64,000 bases of DNA from Zygaena filipendulae (taxonomy: Eukaryota; Arthropoda; Insecta; Lepidoptera; Zygaenidae): the NCBI GenBank assembly GCA_907165275.2, contig OU015669.1, forward strand, positions 7,586,501 through 7,650,500, read 5' to 3'. Positions 1-12,328 of the stretch are shown here, piece after piece. The notes beneath the pieces are model-generated. The model was not told the origin of the DNA. It made no database searches and saw only the letters and a program-made list of their open reading frames with translations. The translations under genes were made by a program, and so were the position numbers. Each line of letters starts with the position of its first letter. The stretch's first letter is position 1.

Positions 1-918
1 ATGATACTTACTCTAAAGTCCATTAAATAACTTAACAACAGTATACATTATTACAGCTAATCTAAGACCGAGTTGAAAATATTAAATGCAATGTAGAGCC
101 AAAGAAGGGAACTTTAGAATACATCCCAAAAACAATAAACTGGGAGACAATGTATTACTCTTAACTTGTATGTAAGATAAAGGGCACTAAACTTGCGCCA
201 AGGGACGTCTGTGTCGCCAAACAAATCGTGCCCAGCCATATTCCGATCACGGACAAGACGCAACCTTTCAAATGTGGCCCGAGGTAAGACGTGTAAGTAG
301 GAAATAAATGTTTTTGCGTACACATCGCTACACACAAGCAAAACAACTTGGTGTAATATGCAGAAGGCACGATATGCGTTGAGAATAGAAGAATAAGGAG
401 CCACCGTTCTAATAAATTATAATGTTAATTAAATAAATAATTATCCTGTAAAAAACAATTGCTTAGATCAGTTTCACATTGGTCGAAAAAATGCACTGTT
501 GAAACAAAAATAATGCGCTTAATAAAGTATTGAATAATATATTAAATAAAGTAAGATTTGAATTTATTTGAAAAAATTTTTTCATCAACTCTACATTTTG
601 TGAAATTCGTTACTTTCACCCTTTTGCCTCGAGGAACTAGGGTCGGATGAAAAACGACTCCACAGAAATTAAGTTTCGCGCGTGAAAAATGGTTTTCCCG
701 GGTGGACAGTGTTTAGGCTAGTTCATGTAAACGATAATACACCCCTGTATTGTATAGTGGGCCAGCTTTATTTTTGACATTTTAAAGATGACTTGAAAAA
801 AAAAAGATAAAAAAAAGAAAAAGAAAGCGTAGCCAAGAAACATAACCGTCATGGAAGAGAAGTTCTTCTCTTTCTTTCTATTATTTTTTCGTGATTCGGA
901 TATTATCAAGATATATTA
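1..918. other. upstream DNA, no gene supported
   Basis: A 96-codon minus-strand frame (114-404) and overlapping frames sit in a moderately GC-rich patch at 190-300. On the + strand the same patch has an open stretch followed by a consensus-like donor GAG|GTAAGA near 281-289. I recognise no protein in any frame, so I do not call a gene. 406-918 is AT-rich with a purine run at 797-826. Confidence 0.4.
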
Positions 919-1185
919 TACTAGCTGTCCCCCGCGATTTCATCCGCGGTAATTTCGGAGTTCCCGCGGGAATTCCGAGAAATAAGTACTCTACATCCTT
1001 CTCTGTAGCCCTGACAGCAGTTTACGGTGATTAGCTGTTCCCGCGGGAATTCCGGGATAAAAACTATCCCATCTTTTAAGTTGGACCATATTATAAATGG
1101 TTGCAAAATTTTATCAAAATCCGTTCAGTAGTTTCGGAGTCCATCGCGGACAAACAACGTGACACGTGATTTATATATATTAGAT
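919..1185 (+). repeat. GC-core lepidopteran repeat, subfamily 1, copy 1
   Basis: Begins ACTAGCTGTCCCCCGCG, has the paired CCCGCGGGAATTCCG cores, and ends CAACGTGACACGTG followed by a TATATATTAGAT tail. Its 3' two-thirds is nearly identical to 1495-1750 and 53501-53732. The class is uncertain: such repeats have been described as SINE- or Helitron-like in Lepidoptera. No coding capacity. Confidence 0.85.
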
Positions 1186-1494
1186 AACGCCCATTGAGTG
1201 ACTGTGACTCTCGCGCAATCTTGCACGAGAGTCCCTGTTAGCACCAAGAAAATTCGTGGGTCCGTGAAAATTCAATCCTTAAGAAAAAAGGGATCAAAAG
1301 TTTGTATGTAGGAAGATACAAGTAGTCTGTTTTATAGCTAGAGTTGGGGAATTCTGTATTTGGGTTTTTATTTTTGATTAAGGTAACACGTGGTTCAGGG
1401 TTTTAGGTAATTTAAATGGGGGAGAAACATCGCAGGGTCCAGTACCTATTAGTAATGTAGATACAATAATGAAATATATAATACACTAGCTGTC

Positions 1495-1750
1495 CCGGAG
1501 TTCCCGCGGGAATTGCTGCGGGACAAAAGTACTCTATGTCCTTTTTTGTACCTCTGACAGTAGTTTACGGCGATTTCCTGTTCCCCACATTAGTGCCGGA
1601 GTACCCGCAGGAATTCCGGGATAAAAACTATCCTATCTTTTAAGTTGGACCATATTATAAATGGTTACAAAATTTTATCAAAATCCGTTCAGTAGTTTCG
1701 GAGTCCATCGCGAACAAACAACGTGACACGTGATTTATATATATTAAGAT
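1495..1750 (+). repeat. GC-core lepidopteran repeat, subfamily 1, copy 2
   Basis: Same family and orientation as the copy 576 bases upstream, but the 5' end has lost the segment after CTAGCTGTCCC. The tail CAACGTGACACGTG and TATATATTAAGAT is intact. Confidence 0.85.
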
Positions 1751-2900
1751 AGATAAGCAATAGTGTGTTAACCCACATTGGAGAAATTTTGAATAAATCG
1801 TGTTTTAAAATCATGTCGTCATTTTGTTTCAGCATTTTTTTTATGTTTAAATTTTTTTTGGTATTTAAACAATGTAATAAGGTAAATACATAATTAAAAA
1901 ACGCTCTATAACTCTCAATAAAGCGTTTTGAATAAATAACTTAATATTGTGGGTTAACATTTTATTGCTTATCTGCGTTCATATATTAAGTTTTACCGAA
2001 TCACTCAAATTACCACAAAATTTTCAAATACAAAAATCAATTATGGGTGAACTCTTCTTGTTACTCGGTATTTTTGAGAAACAAGGTTTGTTTTTAAAGG
2101 TAGAGCTGATTTTTTAAATTTAAATGATGATAATAACAAAAATCTTTGTTCTATTAATAAAAAATCACTTATAATTATATAAGGTAATTTAATAATTGTT
2201 CTTTACCTTTATTACCTGCCTATCTAGATAAAAATAATGAACATGCTAACATTAAAGAGGTAAAATACAAATAGGTTGAGGACCTGGATTCTAAAACAAG
2301 CAAATTTGAGAATCTAAGGATGTCACCACGGGAACAATATCTAGTAGGACTAACAGACGATTGACTGATGACGGTTTATTTGATGGTAATTTCCCAGAAA
2401 TACTCAACATTAATAAATTATTTAGCAGAAAACCATTTCGAAACTCTACACTATTTTGATATTTATCAATAAAACAATTTGCTTGTAATATATGACTTAA
2501 TCGAATCCACACTTGCGGAGACGCACGGATCGACGGGATGGAGGTTTTATGGTTTTACATGGAAAAAAGGCGACAAATCATGTGTTAATATCCCATACCG
2601 TTAATTTTTATTGTTCATTTTTGTTTTCCACTCTTGGCCCTTTGTGATTAATTTGTCTGTGTTTTGACAGATCACTAACTTTTATTGATGCTTTTTTGTT
2701 TTCGTATCTATTTATTACTCAATAGATTTACGGTTTATTTTGACACGGTTCCTTGAGTAGCGTACAGTGCACGCTCTATTATAGATTGCTCTTAATAAAC
2801 TCAATAATCGGTCAAAAACTTCAGATGAATTCAGGGAACATGGGAATAGCAGCGAAAACTCAGCTAGTTTATGGTTTTGCCTGTTCTTTTATCATAACAT
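1751..2900. other. AT-rich upstream DNA, nothing recognised
   Basis: About 1.1 kb of low-GC sequence. Only short chance frames occur (for example 2291-2512 on the minus strand and 2753-2962 on the + strand). I see no repeat shared with the rest of the window. Confidence 0.5.
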
Positions 2901-3160
2901 CAGCTATTCCCCGTAGTTTCACCCGCAGTAATTTCGGAGATCCCGCAGAAATTACGGGATAAAAGTAGCTTACATTTAATACAGTTTCATCCGCGTTAAT
3001 TTTGAAGTTCCCGTAGGAATTCCGAGATAAAATTGCCTACCCTATGTCCTTTTCTGTACCCCTGGCAACGTGTGTGCAAAATTTCATAATGATCGGTTGA
3101 GCCGTTAAGGCGCGAAAGCGTAACGAACGAACAAACAAATAAACTCACTATTAAAATATA
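2901..3160 (+). repeat. GC-core lepidopteran repeat, subfamily 2
   Basis: Head CAGCTATTCCCCGTAG, paired core sequences, then the conserved block reading CAACGTGTGTGCAAAATTTC and GATCGGTTGAGCCGTTAAGG, with a tail AACAAACAAATAAACTCACT. Subfamily 2 differs from subfamily 1 in everything after the cores. Confidence 0.8.
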
Positions 3161-3403
3161 CCTAGTTAGGATTGATAATAATAAAGTTTCTAATTAGGAT
3201 GATTCAAATGAACTAACTACTAAGGAATATTAAGCACTGTGTAATTGTGACATTATTGTGTTAGGTATTCGAAAGCTGTTTATATAATATCTAAGTATAT
3301 ATTTACAATTTTCTTTTAACCATTTTTAATATTCTGACTATATGATAAACATGTTAGGTACTTAAATAAATGTCGCAGATTTTTTTCTAAAGGGCACGAG
3401 TAA

Positions 3404-3640
3404 CGGCCGCACTCAGAGTGGATTTTAATGATTACTTAGTTAAGTATAATTTTTTAAAACAAAACTGTTGCAATCAGAGACGTTCAGTAAATTAATGTTA
3501 ATTGGCATTTAATGAGATGTAACTTAATTAGTTAAATGCCAATTAACATTAATTTATTAAACTTGTCTGATTGCGGCAGTTTTGTTTTAAAAATCTATAC
3601 TTAACTAAGTAATCATTAAAGTCGACTCTGAGTGCGGCGG
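3404..3640. mobile_element. PIF/Harbinger-like foldback MITE, copy 1
   Basis: A 237-bp element that is nearly one long inverted repeat. The left end CGGCCGCACTCAGAG pairs with the right end CTCTGAGTGCGGCGG, and the arms run on towards the centre. It is flanked on both sides by TAA (3401-3403 and 3641-3643). A 3-bp TWA target duplication is the hallmark of the PIF/Harbinger superfamily. No transposase is encoded, so it is non-autonomous. Confidence 0.85.
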
Positions 3641-3643
3641 TAA

Positions 3644-6600
3644 GTTCGTGATGTCTCCTATAGAGATATATAGATGTCATCACTTTAACAGTGGTTGAAT
3701 CTAATTGCAATAGTAATAAAGTTCAACGACTCACAAGTGTTAACATATTTCTGATACGATCCTAAATTAACAGTTAATATAAAATTTTCTAGATTTACTG
3801 TTAAGGAATACTTCATTGTGCAAAGAATTCCCAGCGGAACCCTGAAGTTAACGTGGTTGAACAATTTGAAACACAATAACACTGTCGTTTCATTTAGAAA
3901 AACACGCGCGAAGAAGCTATAGCATATTAATACCGACTACCGTTTTTTAACACATACCGAGCCTTCTAGGAACATATAAAATATTTGTTTATAACAACAT
4001 TAAAACAACGAGGAGTCTCTTAATAAAGTAATAAAATCTCGTAAACCGCCAACCTAAGGGGTATAATTTCTCTATTAATATTCAATTTTACCCCCACAAC
4101 ACTAGCTACTTCAAAGAAGTATTCAAGATGAATATCTAAGGGAGGGTGTCTACTTACAGTTTCTTAGTAAGAGTTTAAAAGTTGGTTACCTATTTGCTTA
4201 AGACGTTTTTTTTAATACTGACCTCGTTCTATTTAAGTATTTCCTATGAAATATAGTATTAATATTCACAGAAATCTTAATGGTATCTCCCTTCCGATGT
4301 AGACAGCTAAGCAGAGTTAGTGTAGTCGAAAGTAGAGATACTTTGATAGAAATATGGACAGGGTTAATAGTCAAGAAGAAGGGAAGTAGCTCGCGATAAT
4401 TTGAATGTATATTCATGAACAATTACGGGTAGGTTCCTAGATAACTTACATGAAGTTATTTATTCAAAAAAGTTAATTATTTCCATAGTTAAAAAAAATT
4501 ATAATGCAATTTGAAAGTCGCATTGGACTTAGTCAACTACTTATACCTTTTTTGATGAGGCTCACCACCATACACAATGACCTCAAAAAGGGTGATATGA
4601 TGATAAATGACATTCTCTTTCTAAGTTTTTTTTAAGCTTGTTGATTATGTAATAAGAAATACCCGCTTCTAACTAAAAGCATCTCTACTTATGGTCGACA
4701 TAATATTTAAATATTTCATAATACTTACTATTTATTAAAATGGTATTATCCAAAATGAAAATTTTTGTTACATTGTTGTCGTATGTGTTTTTATGTACAT
4801 AATATAATATACGTATAATTTTGTGTACGTTTGTGTAGGTTCTTCTAAATTAGAGTTGATATTTTAAATAGCATGATAGAATCATAGGTGGGTTTTTATT
4901 ACACCATATATTTTATAACGTAGGTGTCTTCATTGTTCACCAGCTATCTATCTAGGGCACTGTGTGGGCCTAATTAGAATAGATAAAACGAATTACAAAA
5001 TTCCTCGAATACCACAAGCTCGGCTGTATGGAATGATTCCATAACTATTGTTATAGAGTGATTTGAAAAAAAAAAAAACTAAATTGTCAAACGAGAGCAG
5101 GTAAGGCTGGGACACCTGAGGGCTATAGTTTTGACAGTTGATTATCGAGCGATCATAATGTGCGCGCGCGCAGATTTACGGCGTCGTAAAAGGCGCCGCC
5201 TGCGCACCAACAATAGCCTGTTGACAAAACGGGTGCCTACGCGGGGCTTAACGAGTGTTTCGGTGATAGCACTGTAATGGATATTCCCAACTCAAATATA
5301 AAATATCTACACGAGAGTAGAGATTTTATATTTAAGTCTGGACTTTTGTATACTTAATATACTAACACATGTGTCGTTTTATATCTATTTAGTATTCATC
5401 GGGTAACATTTTTTTGGTCAATTTATCACATGAGTATGAAAAATTTGCGAAAAACACAAATAAGGATTGCTTTAATCTTTAAATAACGTGAACATAATTT
5501 TTTATGACTTAATATAATACGTATATGTATGTAAATCAATAAGAATAGATTCGCAATCAGTGTTCGTGCAGGAGTTTTGGAATTTGAATCGTGGTGGAAA
5601 CATCTTACTATACGACACGTCTCAGCTCGTAACGTGTATCTAAGACGCGCCGCTCACGCTATTTTGAACGATTTTTTTTTACAAAACTATGTGTCGCTCT
5701 ATCTCTATAGAGATAGAGAAAAAAAAAAGAATACCTATGCATTTATAAATTCTATAATCACATCAACACTATTCTTTCGTTTTATCCCCGAGATGAGCCT
5801 CAAAGTAAACACCACAATCATTTCGACTAACCTTTTGTTTATCCACAAACGGAACACACAAAGTTGAATGAACACTTCACCTCAAATAAAGCATCGATGA
5901 TAAAGCCATAATTTTACATTTTTTATTTGAATTTTTCCCCCCGATTTTTACGACGTTTGAACCATGAGAACGGTAGCATTGTTCCACGATACTGGCTATT
6001 GATAAGTTCGTTTTTTATTTTCATTCTATTTTTAAATTTTTTGCGGGAATAAGTTAAGATATTCTATTTTTAAATAAAATATATTAGAAGACATGTATTT
6101 TTATAAGAGGTGGTGCAAGTTTGACACTATATGAGCTTTTGAGAAATCTTGAAATCTTATAAGAGTTATTCCATTATAACAAACGATGGGTATTAGGTAC
6201 ATTTAAAAAATCTTCAACCCTTAAAATTCAGCGGGGTGTAAAAAGTCATAACAAATGGGCGTGCGACATTTCCCAGCGCACGCTTGGCTCCGGCGATGAT
6301 TAATGCTGGCCGAAATTAAAATAAGTGCGATAATGTTATTTTTATCTCGCTCACATTTAATTTACGACCGTCCCGAGACAAGACTTCCTGAATGATTAGA
6401 AAAAAAGAAATACATTTTTCTTCGATAATTCTAAGTCGGTTTATTTTATTAAAAAATACCTATAGGTACCTTTTTAAAACTTAATGCAAGTCTCGAGGTG
6501 ATAATTAAAAAGTTGAAGTTTTGAATTTAAAAATGGAATATCGGTTGGTTTTGATATTCGAGAGTTTTATCACCATTTTCATTAAAAACGTGGAAGGAAA

Positions 6601-6953
6601 AGAACGAAGGTTTCGGTGCAGTTTTATAAGAATTGCAAAACGATGCCCATGGGCCTCCTATAGCCGCCTGGCAGCGAGAATTCGTGGAGATTTATTTGAA
6701 TAAATTATTTTCACCCACCTGCAGCGAAGGGTTGCTAAGCGAATTTATGATTTTACACTTCATCTTGAGAATAATTTAAGAAATCGGTCGTCTCTTTTTA
6801 ACTATGACACTTGCAAGTCGCAAAAAAATCATCTCGGGGGTACATAAAATGTGGCTGCGTGTTTTACTGTGAGTTCGCATGTGAATTTTTATAAATACAT
6901 AATTTTAATATATTATTTTTCTTATACTATTATTATTTAGTACAATATTATTA
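3644..6953. other. upstream DNA, no gene
   Basis: Mostly AT-rich with chance frames (3685-3882, 4198-4422, 5577-5867, 6521-6703). There is a short inverted repeat at about 5293-5335 (AAATATAAAATATCTAC paired with GTAGAGATTTTATATTT). Two GC-rich islands stand out, 5160-5245 with an alternating GCGCGCGCGC run, and 6240-6310. Neither is repeated elsewhere in the window. Confidence 0.4.
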
Positions 6954-7194
6954 CTTCGGAGTTCCCGCGGGAATACCGGAATAAAAATTATACCTACACG
7001 ATTTTCTCTAACCCTGGCAACGTGTATTCAAAATTTCATGATGATCGAATGAAAAGTTAAGACATGAAAAGCTAACAGAAAGACAAAATATAAACATACA
7101 GATAGAGTTCTGGGGTGAAAGTACGTTATGTTCTACTCGCTGTGCCCCTCACAACGTGTATGCAAAATTTCATGATGATCGGTTCACACCATGC
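6954..7194 (+). repeat. GC-core repeat, subfamily 2, interrupted
   Basis: A 5'-truncated copy starting at GTTCCCGCGGGAATACCGG, then CAACGTGTATTCAAAATTTC. A second partial block, ACAACGTGTATGCAAAATTTC, ends at GATCGGTTCAC (7178-7188). There another repeat is inserted; matching sequence resumes after it near 7535. Confidence 0.7.
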
Positions 7195-7540
7195 GCAGAG
7201 CAAATAAATTAACTAGAGAGTACATATTGTATAGGCGGGCCAGGCGCGCCGCCGTTGCAAAGGAAGTTACAGCAAATGCTCTAACTTTCCCAAAATTTCC
7301 TTTGCTGCTATCTCAAGTATATTTACCACAATATTCCCAACACTGTGAATTTCGAAAACAGCGACTAAGTAAAAACATTACCAAAAAGCTTTTAATACAT
7401 TTCTTTACGTTAATGAATGTTTTAGTGCGTGATGAATAGTTTTGTGTGCGAAAATCACCCGGCGACACTGGTTTTCATCTGTTTTCATATAAAACTAAGT
7501 TGATGTCTCTTCTATCTGTTATTTTCTGTTCAGTGGTTCA
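7195..7540 (+). mobile_element. dispersed 0.3-kb element D, copy 1
   Basis: Begins GCAGAGCAAATAAATTAACT and ends TTATTTTCTGTTC. It shares most of its length with 34241-34554 in the same orientation. GGTTCAC occurs on both sides, at 7181-7187 and about 7535-7541, which looks like a target duplication left by insertion into an older GC-core repeat. The 82-codon frame inside (7191-7439) is not kept open in the other copy. Confidence 0.65.
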
Positions 7541-9005
7541 CGCCTTAACTACTCATAGCTAAGGCGTGAAACGTTATGAAGTACCAGGTCTTTTTTCCGA
7601 CCTTTCCAGCAATTAACGTTATATTTCAAACATTTTAAATAAATCTTTGAAAAATTATGAATTCAAACCTTCTTCATGAATCACTATATCTATTGGTGAA
7701 AATTGCATTAAAATGAGTTCAGTAGTTTTTTGAGTTTACCGCGAATAGACAGACAGACGCAGTGGATTCGTTTTAAAAGTAGGTAAGTAGTGATTTACAC
7801 TTATTATGTAAAAACAGCTTAACGCGTAACAACGTGCTTCTCACTAAAATAAAAAGTCTTAGAAATGATTTGTAACTTGACCTAAACTAGTAGCTGCTTA
7901 CTTACATATTGATTGGTGATATTTTCTTTCTTCGTGACTAGATCGCGCTGAAATAAAGCCTACTTTTTAAACTAGAATATAAACAATGGCAACTATAAAC
8001 ACTGGATGAAATTCCCGTATAGACACACGCTGGTGTAGGTACTTATTTAGTTTTGTTGATATTAAGACGCCTAGCAATATTTTATCTTAAAATCTTATTT
8101 TTAATTAAAAGCCCCAAGTCATAATTTTTACTACGTTATTTTTAGACTTTCAAGAATAGGCACTTATTTTTATGATATCATCGATAGCAGGATGGTATAC
8201 CATCAAGCTATCACAGTCATCAGACCAAAGACAATGGGCGAAAGAAGCCTTTAGCAGGAAATGGTTTATATTCTTAAAACAATTGCGATAAACGGTTATA
8301 AACTCTAAATGCACAACACTAACTAATTTCAACTTTAATACTTAGCATTTAAAGTTCAACATTGATTTAAAACAATTTTAAATTTAAATAAATTTTATAG
8401 AAACGAAATCAGCCTGTAAAACGAAGGTCGCTCGTTTGAATTTTCGATATTCGAACGTTATGTTATAAGACCGTTTGTAATGTGAAGCGGTGATAGGTGG
8501 TTTCGAATTTGGAATTCCTCGCGCGAGCGTGGCTGATAGATCGATGATGGCCGACCGTCGTCGGTTGTTGCGTTTCGCTCGCAATGCATTTGACCAGAAA
8601 AATCTTGGAATACGTGGGTCATTATTTTCCTTTATTTGCTCCATGAGTTCGAGGGTGACATTCAATCAAAGTTTTTGTTTTGGAACGTCCATGTACCTAC
8701 TTCAGTTTATAGAGCCATTCTGCGTAGGTATACAATCGTTCAGGAAGTCTTACATGATTCTTAAACCGTAAGTTTTAGTAGTTTTTGTAAGCAAAAAAAT
8801 TCTTCGCATTATAATCCATTAAAAAACAATTTATACGGATGAATGGATAATGAAGTTCAATAGCATTAACGTTACTGTCAAATAAAAAAAAATACTACAA
8901 CAAAGCAATTAGATAATTCGATAAAAAAAAGAAAGAAAAAGAAACTATTCGATTTCCAAACTGTAAATTTTCTGTTGGAGTAGTAGAAAGATTGTCGTCG
9001 TGCAA
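7541..9005. other. upstream DNA, no gene
   Basis: Contains a short hairpin at 7540-7572 (ACGCCTTA paired with TAAGGCGT) and a GC-core fragment near 7690-7760. Overlapping frames on both strands at 8384-8771 coincide with a CpG-richer patch (8515-8590). I recognise no protein there. Confidence 0.4.
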
Positions 9006-9009
9006 CTAA

Positions 9010-9165
9010 AGTGGCTTGCAGTCTCCACTGTCACATCGCGCGGAGTCACTCGTGCGTGGATCGCGAGCGGGAGCGAGGGGCCGATCCACTTGCTGTGCGT
9101 CAAACGCCCGGCGACGCGTCAAACGCAACGATGAAACGGAACGTGCCGGGCGCATCTTAAGCAAT
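9010..9165. promoter_or_regulatory. isolated CpG-rich block upstream of trh
   Basis: About 150 bases with many CpG dinucleotides in very AT-rich surroundings, open on both strands (frames 9006-9228) without recognisable protein. It could be a distal regulatory element or an unannotated first exon. No firm motif supports either. Confidence 0.2.
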
Positions 9166-9205
9166 ATCTCATATTGTATAATAACTACTTTATGGTCAAT
9201 ACACA

Positions 9206-9534
9206 ATAGGGATGTTGACAACTTTTGAAAATCAAAATTTTAATTAGTCCGTCTTTTAGAAAATTAAAAAACAATAGACACGTATTTTTTGCTTTTTCTA
9301 ATAAATTAAAATATACAGAGATAAAGCACATTAAAGTTTAGGTTGAGGGGGTCGTGACGTCACTAACCGCAAAAACCGCCATACAAACTGTCAGAATATT
9401 GACGTCACGCGAAATTTCAACTCAATATATCGCCGTAATTTTTTGATTTCGTAAAAAAAGAAAAAATACGTGTCCAATATTTTTTAATAATCTACAAGAC
9501 GGACTAAAAAAAAAAATTAGTCAATTAACACAGA
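9206..9534. mobile_element. MITE-like inverted-repeat element B, copy 1
   Basis: Long inverted arms: left TTAGTCCGTCTTTTAG and GACACGTATTTTTTGC, mirrored at the right by GCAAAAAA-type sequence, TACGTGTCCAATATTTTT and AAGACGGACTAA. The centre carries two TGACGTCA sites (9355-9362 and 9400-9407). Its outermost ends are degraded relative to the second copy at 23913. Confidence 0.75.
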
Positions 9535-9669
9535 TATCTACTATGGCTTACTCACGATCAGTGTTAATAATACCTACGTCTCATGAAAATTAAAAAAAAA
9601 AAATATAAATTTAGTTTAAAAATAGGGAAAAATCACATTTAACCAACACATTATGTAAACAAGTTGATA

Positions 9670-9800
9670 TGGCGTCCAGCGTTCGACGATAATATCCGGA
9701 CTATATATACGCCGGACGGAAACTGACCGTCTCGATTTGCACGGAATACGAAAACGGCACAACGCTTTTTCTTGTACGTCGACGTCTACCAGTCATCTCC
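9670..9800 (+). promoter_or_regulatory. possible core promoter (TATATATA)
   Basis: TATATATA at 9702-9709 sits in a GC-richer context and is followed by a GC-rich 80-base stretch. This is the spacing of a TATA box and a start region, but no good insect initiator is seen about 30 bases downstream. It could be an upstream trh promoter or chance. Confidence 0.2.
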
Positions 9801-10834
9801 TGTCACGAGCCGCGTTAAAGAACTTCGTTCCATCAAAACACGCAATAATGCCATTTTTTCTCTTGCCTCGTCTATTTTCTTCTAAGTAAAATTCATTGAC
9901 ATACTATAGTTACCCAAGATACCTATTGTGCACAATCAGCGACGCAAAAACTTTCTGAAAGAAAAACACAAAATTGAAATCTATGAATAATCTGTAGCTT
10001 TTTAAGTTGAAAAAAATAAAATAAAAATAACTGCTTTAAGTATAGATAAACAGTAAACCAGGTTTATGGGCCTGGGCGCTTATGAACGTATGGACGTTTA
10101 TCGGGTAACCCGGGTCTAAACCGGGTTGCTTGTCCAATGTCCATCCTGTTTTAAGTCGTGGGCGTGTGAATCAATTTGTGAAAATTGGTTTCGATGCCGC
10201 TTTCTGAAATGACATTTGTATGGAACTCAGCGTAACAAAAATTCTACTACTTCCATGTCACATATGAAACCGAATAGAAGGATAACGCAATGCAAATCAA
10301 ATTGTAGGTACATAGTTCTTTTCGCATATTATACTAAAAACCCAAGAGATACGCCTGTGTTGCGGCAAAGGAGGCCGTATCGAAGAGAATCCATCAACGC
10401 CTTATAAGAAATGTCAAAGCACCTAATTCTGGTGCTGACGGCTTCATACCATCCAGATTTCCCAGTGGGTCTGTGGAGTGGGATCGGGATAGCATATACG
10501 CGTTGTATACAGGAGTGAACGGTAAAGCAGTATGGTCACGGGCGCGATTCAGATGATTGGTGTACGTGCTGTGACGACCGCGCCTCTACGTGACTACTGT
10601 GCTAGAGTAAGTATTCGAGACGTGCTCCGACCGATGCGTTTTGATGTTGGTAAGTGAAATTCTAGTGTCATTGAGATTTATATTGACTGTTTGTTGAAAC
10701 GGATTTTGGAACATCCGCCGGATAAATACTAATAGATTTTTTTTGTCAGATTTTCCAAACATTGCAAAAATAAGTTCATTTTTAAAATTAAACATGCTAT
10801 AGTCAATTTCTATGTATTAATTTTTTTATTATCT

Positions 10835-10895
10835 ACTAGCTGTTCCTTGCGGTTTCACCCGTGTTAATTTGGAAGTTCCAGTGGGAACTTCGTGA
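10835..10895 (+). repeat. GC-core repeat fragment
   Basis: Only the head (ACTAGCTGTTCCTTGCGG) and first core (GTTCCAGTGGGAACTTCG) remain. Confidence 0.7.
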
Positions 10896-12296
10896 ACTCG
10901 TTCCTTAGTTTACGTCTCTTACCTATACACTATCTAGGTACCTGCCACGTTTGAGATTTACCTTAGATTTTGAAGTTTTGTTTTTAGATAGTGAAATTCA
11001 TTCGCAAACATTTCGCTTTTAAATAAAATGTCTATAAAACTCAGCCAATCTAGAAAGTATGATTGAATCGTGTCGCTAATTGTTTCAATATCAAAAATCA
11101 TTTTATCAACAGAGTTTCTTATTTTAATTATTATTAGTTAGTGATACTCTACGGAGGTAGGTACATCGTGTTCTTGTAACCACGTCCACCCGACGACAAG
11201 CTCCGTCGAAACGCAGATACAGGATTACATTCAAAACCACTTGCAAGTATCAAAACCTGTTGTTTTTGAGACGTATCCGTCAAACTTGTATTCAACTCCA
11301 CTATCGGTTGCGGACCCGTCCACCTTCCACAGTCCACTCGGCGATCACTCAGTAGTCGCTGAGTCCATTCATTGTTTCATTAGCGGTTCATTTAATAGCA
11401 CGATTGTTTACATTTTCTCATCCAACCATCCGTCCAATTTTTTCTCGTCACTGAATATAACTCGATGGTTCTTGACGTACCTACCGTTGGCCTTCTCAAA
11501 TTTAAGTCAACACGAACCAATTTTTCACAATGATGATGCCTACTTTGATATGTCTGTTTTTGATGTAATTTTAATCAGGCATTTGTTTTATTTTAGCAAG
11601 GCAAGAGTAAAATTTTAACCTTGTGACGGAAGTGACGTGCTTATAATTCCTATGGTAATGGAGATTTAGCAGTATGAAGCTACTTTGGTTGCATGTCATT
11701 TATTAGTCACACCAAAGAAGTTATTTAGTAATAGGTGTAACTTTTCGACATGTTTTTTCTTCACTCACATAGATACATACTAATACTAGGTACTCTACAT
11801 AGTGTTCATTACACGTGAGCCGTGACATGCCAAGTCGAGAATTTTTCTGTAATATACCTACATAGTACCTACATACTAATACAATTAACAAGTTTAAAGA
11901 AACCAAACCACTTTTGATCTAAGTAGAATAATGTTTCTGATCAAGTTTTCTTTATTAATGTTATATTATAGATAGGTAAAAAATCTACCAGAATAGAAAT
12001 TAAAAAATAATAATTTACATCACAATTTTCATTTCATATTCACGGTCGACTCGACCCATAATGCAAAAGTCATGTTTTAAACAGGGTAAGTATTGCTTAT
12101 TTTTTTCCAACAACTTTTTTCTACTTCGCTTAAAAGTCACCCACAAGACTGCCCTTTCGGCCGCCAAGAGTGAGGGTGGCGTTTAGCCCTCAAAAGGCAA
12201 TAGACAAGACGTTGAATTAAAATCCAACAAATTTTTACGACGGTAAAACTGGTAAATATTGAAGTTTTGACAATATCTTAAATTTTCTGTAAATTG

Positions 12297-12328
12297 AAAT
12301 CATAGGCATGTATACATGCCTATGATTT
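12297..12328. repeat. perfect 32-bp palindrome
   Basis: The left arm AAATCATAGGCATGTA is the exact reverse complement of the right arm, with no spacer. It would form a spacer-less cruciform. It is followed by direct repeats of ATTTATGAATCAT nearby (12331-12375). Confidence 0.9.

Noticed and set aside
11241..11618. 125-codon + strand open frame
   Set aside because: No recognisable domain, no promoter or splice context, composition drifting to AT-rich, and it overlaps a minus-strand frame. Probably chance.
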